Translations under genes and position numbers: made by a program
NCBI GenBank assembly: GCA_032055545.1
Contig: DAMBQR010000013.1
Coordinates: 9,188-73,187, forward strand
DNA: 64,000 bases
Origin: Pseudescherichia sp032055545
GTDB taxonomy: Bacteria; Pseudomonadota; Gammaproteobacteria; Enterobacterales; Enterobacteriaceae
Reading direction: 5' to 3'
The notes under the pieces: generated by a model
The model's input: only the letters and a program-made list of their open reading frames with translations
Database searches by the model: none
What the model was told of the DNA's origin: nothing
Part shown: positions 1 through 8,900 of the stretch, in pieces
Layout: every line of letters begins with the position of its first letter
How positions within the stretch are numbered: position 1 is the first letter of the stretch

Positions 1-1
1 A

Positions 2-1213
2 AATATGGACCGTTTCTATCAGGAAGTAGGGCGAGGTGGGCGCGATGGTTTTGCTTGCACCTCACTTCTGATTTATGAACATCAGGATGTCAGCCTAGCA
101 AAACGTCTCTCTTCTCAGAAACTCATTGGTCGTGAATTGGGCCTGGAACGCTGGAAAACTCTGTGGGAAAGTAGAGAACACGTAGGTGATAACTTATATC
201 GTATTGATATTGGAAGGATCCATGTCAATCTTAGTTTCCATAGCGATGAAAATCAGCTGTGGAATCTGCGTACTGTACTGATGATGGTGCGCGCAGGCGT
301 GTTAGAACTGGATACTGACCTGCAAAGCCCACCGGATAAAAGCACGTTTGCCGATGTCAGTCACTATGAAGCGACACTGGAATGCCTCTTGCAAAAGAAT
401 CAAAACTCTCTGGTGGTGCGCATCCTGATCGGTAACCATACAGGGGAAGCGTTATGGAATACGCACATTATTCCTTCACGTGAAGAGACTCGGGAAGCGG
501 CAAGAGCTAACCATAATGCGTTAATCAACTGGCTGCACACCCCCCAGCTTATCCCTCTGTGTGAGACTTTGGTGGACCTCTATTCCTTGATGGAGTTTTC
601 CCCGGGTCACGCCTGCGGCGGTTGCCCCACGTGCCGTAAGAGTAAGATGTTGAACAGCGGTTATGTGATCCCTCCACCGCTGCAACTCAATCCGTTAGCA
701 TCATCGCCTTCAGAGCATGTGTTAAATCGTTGGCAGGAGTTGAGCGGGCTGTCCTTTTCCAGTTGCTTTATTACCTACCCTGAGGTGACTGATGATGAAT
801 GGGAACGTGAGGGCTGGTATCACCGTATCGCGACGTTGCTAGTACAGTTGCATCGCGCAGGGGTTGTCCAGCGCATATGGTCGGAACCTGCCTTGCTAAA
901 TAACGTATTCAGTGTCATCCCGCGTGGTGAGCGCCTGACCCTGCTGAGCGACGAATTGCCTGTAGGCGGCGAACCGGTGGCGGATAACGATATGATGAGT
1001 GAACTGGCTGAATTGGTACTTCCTACGCCAGAGTATTGCAACAGTGGCTACCTACCTCCATTCACCCATGCACCATTGCAGTTGACATTGATCCCGCATG
1101 ATATGCCCGATCCCCACCACCCCAGAGGGGCGCATTACGTTCACCTCGATAATCACAATTGGATCACCATCGCACAACTTCAAAGGAAACTAGACCGTGT
1201 CGATTATCAATAA
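2..1213 (+). CDS. dpdF: DpdF, RecQ-like helicase of the Dpd system (3' part only)
   Basis: The reading frame is open from base 2, so the gene begins upstream of the window and only its C-terminal ~403 residues are visible. The first residues hold superfamily-2 helicase motif VI in RecQ form (FYQEVGRGGRDG). A Cys cluster (HACGGCPTCRKSK, near residue 202) is probably a zinc-binding site. Established knowledge: dpdF encodes the RecQ-like helicase of the Dpd island, which restricts DNA lacking 7-deazaguanine modification. The order here (helicase, DpdG, ATPase, DpdI, large helicase, PLD protein) matches dpdF-dpdK. It overlaps dpdG by 17 bases, so the two are translationally coupled. dpdA-dpdE should lie to the left, outside the window. 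The call rests on motif plus gene order. Confidence 0.8.
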   Translation, partial: NMDRFYQEVGRGGRDGFACTSLLIYEHQDVSLAKRLSSQKLIGRELGLERWKTLWESREHVGDNLYRIDIGRIHVNLSFHSDENQLWNLRTVLMMVRAGVLELDTDLQSPPDKSTFADVSHYEATLECLLQKNQNSLVVRILIGNHTGEALWNTHIIPSREETREAARANHNALINWLHTPQLIPLCETLVDLYSLMEFSPGHACGGCPTCRKSKMLNSGYVIPPPLQLNPLASSPSEHVLNRWQELSGLSFSSCFITYPEVTDDEWEREGWYHRIATLLVQLHRAGVVQRIWSEPALLNNVFSVIPRGERLTLLSDELPVGGEPVADNDMMSELAELVLPTPEYCNSGYLPPFTHAPLQLTLIPHDMPDPHHPRGAHYVHLDNHNWITIAQLQRKLDRVDYQ

Positions 1214-2105
1214 TGCCCAAGGAGGCAGTCAGTATGCCGTGCTGGCCGCATTTTATCAGGTGCTGAAAGCTAGCACAAAAAACACGCTGCCGCGTGAAAA
1301 ACTGATGGCGCTCTGTGCACCGGAAACGTTGCAAACAGGTGACGCACCGGATGCAAGAGGTAAAGCGCCCCAGGAATTAAGAGCGTGGCTGGAGCTAGGT
1401 ATACTGTCAGAAGAATCGGTAGGCGATACAACTGAAATCAGCCTCAACTCGAACTATTTCAGCACAAAAAATATGCCGCTGCGGCAGGCTGCACGCCGCT
1501 GCTTACAGTCTCCGGAAAATAACAGTGACCTAAGTTCACGCGATCAACGTGCCGTTGACCTCACCCTGCTCGCAGCGCTGCTGTTGGCACTGGATGTGTA
1601 TAACAACGCCGATATCAGCACGCGTAACCTGGAAGCGTTGGTAAATCAGTTCCTGCCCGATTTCCGTATCAATAAAACTAACGAAGTTCCGATTGTTCCT
1701 GGCTATCTAAACTGGCTGGGCTACGCCCAGAAAATTACCCGCGACAGTTACGCCATCGACCCCACCGATGCCATCCGGGAAGAGTTACCGTTCCTGATGC
1801 GGCCAGGCGAACAACTGACCATCGGCGAAGCGTTGCAACGTCTGAGACAGGCACTGCCGGTGCTTGACGGTGGCACCTACCGACAGCAGGTAGAGGACCG
1901 TATCAGCCAGCATGGTTGGCAACCACTCAGCGCTAACCGAATTTCGACCTCGCTGTCGCGCGCGCTGCTGCGGCTTCAACTCTCCGGGATAATCAACATG
2001 AAGGCGGAGTCTGACGCCAGCGGCGCAATGCAGTTAACCGGCAGAAAAGGGAGTGTATTGCGTACCGTGACCCATCTTACATTGACTAGCTCAGGAACCA
2101 ACTGA
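1197..2105 (+). CDS. dpdG: DpdG, Dpd system protein of unknown biochemical role
   Basis: A 302-residue, mostly helical protein with no catalytic motif that I can see. The start is GTG at 1197, inside the end of dpdF, preceded by AAGGAAA about nine bases upstream. The stop overlaps the ATG of the next gene (TGATG at 2103-2107). In Dpd islands a protein of about this size sits between the RecQ-like helicase DpdF and the ATPase DpdH, and that position is the main reason for the name. DpdG is thought to belong to the restriction half of the system (dpdD-dpdK) rather than the modification half (dpdA-dpdC). A partner or adaptor role is inference only. Confidence 0.7.
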   Translation: MSIINNAQGGSQYAVLAAFYQVLKASTKNTLPREKLMALCAPETLQTGDAPDARGKAPQELRAWLELGILSEESVGDTTEISLNSNYFSTKNMPLRQAARRCLQSPENNSDLSSRDQRAVDLTLLAALLLALDVYNNADISTRNLEALVNQFLPDFRINKTNEVPIVPGYLNWLGYAQKITRDSYAIDPTDAIREELPFLMRPGEQLTIGEALQRLRQALPVLDGGTYRQQVEDRISQHGWQPLSANRISTSLSRALLRLQLSGIINMKAESDASGAMQLTGRKGSVLRTVTHLTLTSSGTN

Positions 2106-5100
2106 TGCCACAATTACAGAGCTACTGGCCCAGCGAAGAGAACGTTGCCGCCTGCATCCTGACCGAAGCCGAGTCACTAGCCGACAGCCAATTGCTGGCG
2201 GTTCATGAACCTATGCATCTCGACCGCGTCGAGTTTCACAGTGGTAAGATCATTCAGGTGGAGGAAGGGGCGCTGCTAGACTTTCTGCTTGAACATAATC
2301 GTCCATTGCCGCTGATTGGGGCTTCTGGCGTGGGGAAATCCCATCTAGTGCGCTGGGTTCATGCTCAGCTCAAACGTCGAGAAGATCACGCGAAATATCA
2401 TATTATTCGTATTCCAAAAAATGCGTCATTACCACGCGTGCTTACTACCATCTTAGAAGACCTCAACGGTGAGCAGTATCAGAGTATTCGCGAGAAGGTA
2501 AACGGGGTTGGGCAGCAGTTGATCCCCGAAAATGTGGCCGAACATATAGCTCTCAAGCTGCGTCAGGCACTGAACGCAGCTTGGAAGTCTGCCGTAGAAG
2601 AACTGCAACAGGAGCAAATGGGGAAAATTCAGCTGGACGAAAGCAGAAAAAAAAAGCTAAAAGAAATCCAACAACACGCGGCATCAACTCGGCTCCCCGC
2701 GCTTTTTTTTGACAGTGTGATGACGCAGTATTTTACCGATCCTGGGGCCTGCTTGCACAATATTGCGCTGCGCTTCTGTAAGGGGGCTGACGACGACAGT
2801 ATTGCCAACCTGCGTTATGAAATGTCTTCGGAAGACTTTACCTTCAGTGGCCTGAATCTCAGACAAGTTTCATCGGCAGTGTTCCCCTACTTGGTCAACC
2901 AGCAGTTGCTGACCAATGATGAAAAAAAGCAAGCAGCGGCTCGCGTTGTCAACGAAGTGATCCCTCAGGCGCTGGGGGACACCTTTGGAGAATTGTTCAG
3001 CTTTAACCGGGCCAGCTTCCAGGACCTGATGCGCATGATTCGCCGCCAGTTGCTGGCAGAAGATCGCAGCCTTATCTTACTGGTGGAAGATTTAGCTGCC
3101 ACCTCAGCGATTGAGGACGTGCTGATCGACTGTCTGTTGGAAGAGGAGGAGTACGAAGGCAAAAAGGTGCTGTGTACACTGAACTCTATTATTGCAGTGA
3201 CCGAGGGCCACGACAGCTTTAAGCGTCACCGTAACACTTTGGGCACCCGTGCCCGCTATGAATGGGTGATCCAGCAACAGCATCCCAGCGAAAGCGATAC
3301 ATCACTGAAAAAACGTGTTGTCGACTTCTGCGGTCGCTATCTTAACGCAGCCCGCCACGGTGCTGTTGCGCTGGAAAAATATCACCACCAGCAGGATGGG
3401 CAGCGCTATCGGGATACTCCGGTATGGCAGGATCAGGAGGTGCTGGAAAACGAATCTGCTGCGCCCGCGCTGGCGAGTTTTGGCCACAGCAGTCACGGTC
3501 ATCCACTGTTTCCATTTAATCCGGCAGCAATCGCACAGTTGGTTGAACGCCACTGTCAGGATAAAGAACACGGGTTAGTTTTTGTCCCGCGAAATATACT
3601 GAATGCTATCCTGCGTGAACCGCTAAAAAATTATCGCCAGAGCTATCTTGATGGGCAATTCCCGCCGTCAGGATATGAAGGGATTATTTGCGGTCAGGAA
3701 CTTCAGCAAAGGGTGCGCCTGTCCGGTGTTAGCCAGCCTGATCGGGTCAATTCACTGCTGGCCATTTGGGGCGGTAACAGTGCCCACTTGCTTGGCTTGA
3801 CACCAGCCATCTGTGAAGAATTCGGCCTGCCGCAGGCTGCAGAACTGTTAGGTGATCCACCACCACTACCCGGAGGCGATGATCCACTGCTACCCGGAGG
3901 CGATGATCCACTGCAACCCGGAGGCGATGATCCACTGCCATCCGGTGAAGCTCCAGCCATTCAGCAATGGAAAGCCGCGCTGGAAAAATGGAACCAGGGC
4001 AACACGCTCGATCAAGCCAAAGCGCGTGATATCCGTAAGTGGTTACTAGAAGCGTTGATTGCGCATATTGACTGGTCAACCGAGTTGATCCAGACCTCGC
4101 TCACGGCTAGTTCAGCAAAAAACCAGGGAAGGATCCACTTACCCCGCGTGCTGGTGGGAAATCAGTCGCGCCCGCTTGTGACGCTTGAAGATACTCCTGA
4201 GCTGTACAGCGCCTGCTTAGCGATGGCGCGCTTCAACCTTTACCAGAACTGGGATTTCGAAGGTAGTGAGATCGATTACGCTGCATTCCATAACTTTGTC
4301 GACCGTATTGAAACAGAAGTAAAACTCGCCGTGTTGCAGGAAGAACGCGAGGAGCTTTCCAGTATTGTCAAAGACCTACAGTTGAGTTGTGCATTCCTTG
4401 GGTTGGATGGTTCTTCATCTCCAATCTCGACAACTCTAGTGCAGGCCCTGTTAAAAGAACCACAGTCTACGGACAAAAGTCATCCGCTGCTGGACGACTT
4501 CTTAACCCAGTCGCGAGCTAGCGTGATTGATGAACACCGGAACCTACGCGAGCGTTTAATCGCGCTTACTGCGGCGAAAAAATCGGGCGCCCAACCTTAT
4601 GCCATTAACGGATTAATGTTGGTGGAAGCGGCAAAAAGCCAACAAGTCGCCGCCGGGAAACGACCGAGTAAGATCCACGAAGTCAAAAACAGACTGGGTA
4701 GTTACCGGACCCTGCTGCTGAAGACTCAGGAGGGCATTACTGAACGACTGAGCGACGGCGAAGGCTCCAGTCTGGTAACGGTTAATATCTGTGACATCAT
4801 GAAGGAGATAGTCGAATTGGCGAACAGCGCTGATGTCGTCCGCCCGGTAGGTGAAACGGTGCCGGTTCTGCTGAAGTTGTTGAAGGGCTGGAAAGAACCG
4901 GAGTTGAAAAACCAGATCAGACAACTGGAGAAATTGACTCTGCCAGCCGATAACCCTCAGGTTTTGATGAGGGAAATTCTTGCCGTCAACGGCAAACAAT
5001 ACGAGGCATTTCGGCAACTGCTGGAAGCCTGGAGCAAGTTCGAAGATGCTACCGGCAGCTATCTGCAGCAGCGTCACCGTGAAGAGGGCGGCGACCAGAT

Positions 5101-5182
5101 TGAGGGAGCCGAAATTGAGATCGCACAGACCCTGACAAGGCTGACTGAGCAGTTAGCGCTGCTGGAGAAGAACTTAGCATGA
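2105..5182 (+). CDS. dpdH: DpdH, large P-loop ATPase of the Dpd system
   Basis: A 1025-residue protein with a Walker A motif at residues 72-79 (GASGVGKS) and a likely Walker B strand near residue 325 (LILLVEDLAA), so it should bind and hydrolyse ATP. The middle (about residues 584-614) is a Pro/Gly/Asp-rich linker made of PGGDDPL repeats (see the repeat feature). After it comes a long helical C-terminal half with Glu/Leu/Lys-rich, coiled-coil-like stretches. It is coupled to both neighbours: its ATG overlaps the dpdG stop, and its end overlaps the dpdI start (ATGA). In the Dpd island DpdH is the ATPase of the restriction module. Its substrate is unknown; a DNA-sensing or loader role is inference. 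Confidence 0.75.
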   Translation: MPQLQSYWPSEENVAACILTEAESLADSQLLAVHEPMHLDRVEFHSGKIIQVEEGALLDFLLEHNRPLPLIGASGVGKSHLVRWVHAQLKRREDHAKYHIIRIPKNASLPRVLTTILEDLNGEQYQSIREKVNGVGQQLIPENVAEHIALKLRQALNAAWKSAVEELQQEQMGKIQLDESRKKKLKEIQQHAASTRLPALFFDSVMTQYFTDPGACLHNIALRFCKGADDDSIANLRYEMSSEDFTFSGLNLRQVSSAVFPYLVNQQLLTNDEKKQAAARVVNEVIPQALGDTFGELFSFNRASFQDLMRMIRRQLLAEDRSLILLVEDLAATSAIEDVLIDCLLEEEEYEGKKVLCTLNSIIAVTEGHDSFKRHRNTLGTRARYEWVIQQQHPSESDTSLKKRVVDFCGRYLNAARHGAVALEKYHHQQDGQRYRDTPVWQDQEVLENESAAPALASFGHSSHGHPLFPFNPAAIAQLVERHCQDKEHGLVFVPRNILNAILREPLKNYRQSYLDGQFPPSGYEGIICGQELQQRVRLSGVSQPDRVNSLLAIWGGNSAHLLGLTPAICEEFGLPQAAELLGDPPPLPGGDDPLLPGGDDPLQPGGDDPLPSGEAPAIQQWKAALEKWNQGNTLDQAKARDIRKWLLEALIAHIDWSTELIQTSLTASSAKNQGRIHLPRVLVGNQSRPLVTLEDTPELYSACLAMARFNLYQNWDFEGSEIDYAAFHNFVDRIETEVKLAVLQEEREELSSIVKDLQLSCAFLGLDGSSSPISTTLVQALLKEPQSTDKSHPLLDDFLTQSRASVIDEHRNLRERLIALTAAKKSGAQPYAINGLMLVEAAKSQQVAAGKRPSKIHEVKNRLGSYRTLLLKTQEGITERLSDGEGSSLVTVNICDIMKEIVELANSADVVRPVGETVPVLLKLLKGWKEPELKNQIRQLEKLTLPADNPQVLMREILAVNGKQYEAFRQLLEAWSKFEDATGSYLQQRHREEGGDQIEGAEIEIAQTLTRLTEQLALLEKNLA
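3854..3946 (+). repeat. 24-bp in-frame tandem repeat inside dpdH
   Basis: Copies of a 24-bp unit starting GATCCACTGC run head to tail: a 27-bp variant at 3854, near-identical units at 3881 and 3905, and a partial diverged unit at 3929. Each unit encodes the octapeptide DPLxPGGD. The unit length is a multiple of three, so slippage would change linker length without breaking the frame. Confidence 0.85.
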
Positions 5183-5964
5183 GTGAAGTAAGCATCAGTG
5201 AAGTGGTAATCTCCAGCGCGTCAGAAGAGATTAGCGTTTTTGCACGGCGCAGTGGTGAATTTAAAACACGCCTTGAGCGCCATCAGCAACTGAAAAAGGC
5301 TCAGGAGATACGCAATAGCCTGCTGCAGGTGGCGCAAAAAATCGATGCCCCGGTGAAAAAACTGGCGCAGATCCTCACGAGCTATCTGCTGCTGCGACAG
5401 GTTTGCGATAGTGAGAGCGGTAATCCAATTGTTGGCCTGTTTGACCGCGTAACATTTGGCAATCCACAGGCCCTGCTGACGGCCTTCCTTCAGCAGTACG
5501 GGGCGCGTACATACGATGTTGCTCAAGCCCAGGAGTTTAGTCTGCTGGTTCTGGAAATTGAGCGCTTAGCCAGTACGCTCAATGAACATACCAGCACTGC
5601 GTGGCGTGAATACATCCGTACGTTAAAAGCGCAGTGGGAAGTGGACCAGAGGCTTTTCAGCAACCTTGCTCATCAGGAAGGGCAACGAAAAGTACAACAG
5701 CACTACTGTGACCTTGTCGCTCAGTTCACCAACAGTAGTCGTGGGCTGCCAAAAACTGCTGACGAAGTTGAGGCCATAATCGATCTGCATGAGCAACTTT
5801 GCCACCAGCGCGATGCACTCAAACTGGACGTGCCGGAAGAGGTCAATCTCTTCCTCAAAGCCGTATCTGGGCAAGGTGCCACGCTCGATATGTTGACGCC
5901 TAATGTACTCAGTTGGCTGAGTGAAGAAGATGACCCGACACGCTATCGCATAGGACGCCTATAA
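5179..5964 (+). CDS. dpdI: DpdI, Dpd system helical protein
   Basis: A 261-residue, highly helical protein with no recognisable catalytic motif. Residues ~20-65 look like a charged coiled coil (FKTRLERHQQLKKAQEIRNS). The start ATG at 5179 overlaps the dpdH stop (ATGA), which indicates one polycistronic message. The name rests on its size and position between the ATPase DpdH and the large helicase DpdJ. Nothing in the sequence shows its biochemical role; a structural partner for DpdH or DpdJ is a reasonable guess. Confidence 0.65.
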   Translation: MSEVSISEVVISSASEEISVFARRSGEFKTRLERHQQLKKAQEIRNSLLQVAQKIDAPVKKLAQILTSYLLLRQVCDSESGNPIVGLFDRVTFGNPQALLTAFLQQYGARTYDVAQAQEFSLLVLEIERLASTLNEHTSTAWREYIRTLKAQWEVDQRLFSNLAHQEGQRKVQQHYCDLVAQFTNSSRGLPKTADEVEAIIDLHEQLCHQRDALKLDVPEEVNLFLKAVSGQGATLDMLTPNVLSWLSEEDDPTRYRIGRL

Positions 5965-5977
5965 GGACCCTAGTTTA

Positions 5978-8900
5978 ATGGAACAGATTATTCGCACAGT
6001 GCTTGATGAGTTGGAGTCGCAGGAGTCGGTATTGCTCACTTGGGGTAACACCCAAGGTTTTTTCACTCAGATCGAGCTGAGCAATATCATCACTCAGGTT
6101 CTACAGAACTTCCCGCTCGACGCCGGAGGTATTACAAGCTTTGGCATAGCGAAAGTTATGATCGATCGTGGATTGCTACTGCGTCACCAGCAAAATGGTG
6201 TTTCGGTGTTTCGTACCCGCATGGCGGAGGCAGTGCGCCTTTACAGCCAGTTGCGCCAAATGTTTCCTAAGCACGGCCTTAATAATAACTGGCGTACCGC
6301 ATCGACGTTGGTGTCCGACTATCGCTTCTTACGCCGCCAACGCAAATACCCGAAGCGTAACCAGCAGGCTGCTGAAGTTTTGCAGCAACTTGATGAAATA
6401 GCAGGTTTTACCTCTACGCACCGCCAGTTACTGTCGGCCCTGCTCAGCCACTCGAGCGGAATGTACAACCTCGCCTGCTTTCAACAAGAAGCCTGCAAAA
6501 ACGTACTGCGCGGATTGCAGCAGAGCCAGCACCGCTCGACTGCTACCATTGTCTGCGCCGGAACTGGGACTGGTAAAACTTTGGCGTTCTATCTGCCCGC
6601 TCTGACCTTTATCGGCAGTGAACTGGTCGCCAAAAGAAAAGATGCGGTAAAGGCGCTGGCAATTTACCCTCGCAATGAACTGCTGAAAGATCAGTTTATC
6701 GAAACGCTGCGGCAGGTACGTAAACTGAACGGTGTACTGGAAGAAAAAGGCGTGCGTAAAGTACGTATCGCCGCTCTTTTCGGCATGGTGCCGCTAGATA
6801 AAGACGCGATTTATCGTGACTACATGAAAACGGCTTGGAGCCGGCATCGTGACGGCATGTCCTGCCAGTATATTCCCTGCCCGACGGATAGTTGTCGTGG
6901 CAAAATGGTCTGGCGCACCGCCGATCTTGAAAACAGCTTTGAACGTCTGCATTGCGATAGCTGTACGCAGACCATCGAGCCTGATGAAGTGATCCTGACG
7001 CGTAAGCGTATGAAGATCGAGCTGCCAGATATTTTGTTTACCACCACCGAAATGCTGAATAAGCAGATGGGCAACCCGTTTCTGGCATCGCTGTTTGGCA
7101 TCGGCAAAAATGTCGTCCCGCCATCGATGATGCTGCTTGATGAGGTGCATACCTATTCCGGCGTCAGCGGTGCACAGAACGGCATGCTGATCCGCCGCTG
7201 GCGGCATCTGTCCGGTGCTACACCGCACTTTGTTGGACTGTCCGCAACGTTGGAACAGGCGACGCGCTTTATGGCTTCGTTAATCGGGTTGGAAGAGTAC
7301 CTAGTGGCGGAAGTTAGTCCGATCGAAGACGATATGGAGACAGAAGGTGCGGAGTACATGCTGGCTCTACGTGGCGACCCGGCGTCCCGCTCTAGCCTTT
7401 TGTCCACCACCATTCAGGCCTCCATGCTAACCAGGCGTATGCTCGACAACGCCGCAGTGCCGGTCAGCAACGGTATGTACGGCACGCGCAGTTTTGTATT
7501 TACAGATGATATTGACGTCATTAACCGCCTCTATTTCCAGCTACTGGATGCCGAGGGTCGTTACTCGAATGGCAATATCAATGCCAAAAAAGAACCGCTG
7601 GCGATGCTGCGCGGCGATGCGCCAAATGAAGAGAAATTTACCTTTGGTCAGCAGTGGCCGTTGGCTAAAATGATTGGTCATACACTCGATTCTGCTGACC
7701 GCAGCAACGTTAAGCGCACCTCTTCGCAGGATGCTGGCGTCGACCATGCAGCGGATCTGATTGTCGCTACCGCGTCACTTGAGGTCGGATTTAACGACCC
7801 GAACGTCGGTGCCGTTATCCAGCATAAAGCCCCGCGCGATAACGCCCAATTCCTGCAGCGTAAAGGGCGTGCTGGACGTCAACGAACCATGCGCCCGTGG
7901 ACCGTGGTTGTGCTGTCCGACTATGGTCGTGATCGCATGGCATTTCAGTGCTACGAAAACCTGTTTGAGCCGGTACTAAAGGCACGCCAACTGCCGGTCG
8001 GCAACAGCTACGTACTGCGTATGCAGGCGGCCTTTGCCACTATGGACTGGCTCTCCAGCCGTAACGAGTATCTTAATCAGTGGAATCGTGGTATTTGGGA
8101 TGATCTATCCGTCCCGCAGGACAAAGGTAAGCCATCTGAAGCTCAGTTAAAGCTGGCCGATCTGATTGAAGACCTTCTGAACAGCCAGAAAACCCAGCAG
8201 GAGTTTAACTCATGGTTGGCTGAAGCACTGGGGATTAAGGACGAAAAACTGCTGCAGTCATTGCTGTGGCAACCCCCGCGCGCGATTATGACCGCGTTTC
8301 TTCCTACGGTACTTAGAAGACTGCGCTCTAACTGGTCGCGCCTTGGCATTGAGCAGGCCGATAACTGCCGCAAAAGCACGCCGATGCCTGATTTTATACC
8401 GTCCGCGTTGTTTAACGACCTCTGCCTGCCGGAGTTACAGATTAACCTGCCAGGTGAAGTCGGTCAGGAACCCGATGCGCACAGCATGCCGATTTTGCAG
8501 GGGATGAAAGATTTCGCACCGGGGCGTATCAGCAAGCGCTTTGCCATCAATAGCATTCGCGAATGCCACTGGCTAGTGCCGAAAAAACTCGAGCTGAAAG
8601 ATGGTTCGCATCCATTCCCGATTGATGATTACTGCCCGCCAGACAAACGGGAGTCCATGCCCGATTGTCACATTACCACTCGCACTGGCATGCAGGTTAT
8701 CCCTTGCTTCCGCGCCTGGGAAGTGACTGCCAGCACGCCGCCAGATGACCTTAAATTGAGTGAAACATCAAACGCGTTTCTTAACTGGCACAGCGAGATC
8801 CGTCCACCTCAGAACGGCATCCCTGCGGAAGTGCCATCCTACAATGCCTGGCAGGATATTTTCCAGCAGGTGGAGTTTTACGGCCACCAGCAGCACTGTC

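Noticed and set aside
4613..5077. 154-codon frame opposite dpdH
   Set aside because: Antisense shadow in a well-supported gene, with no recognisable domain.
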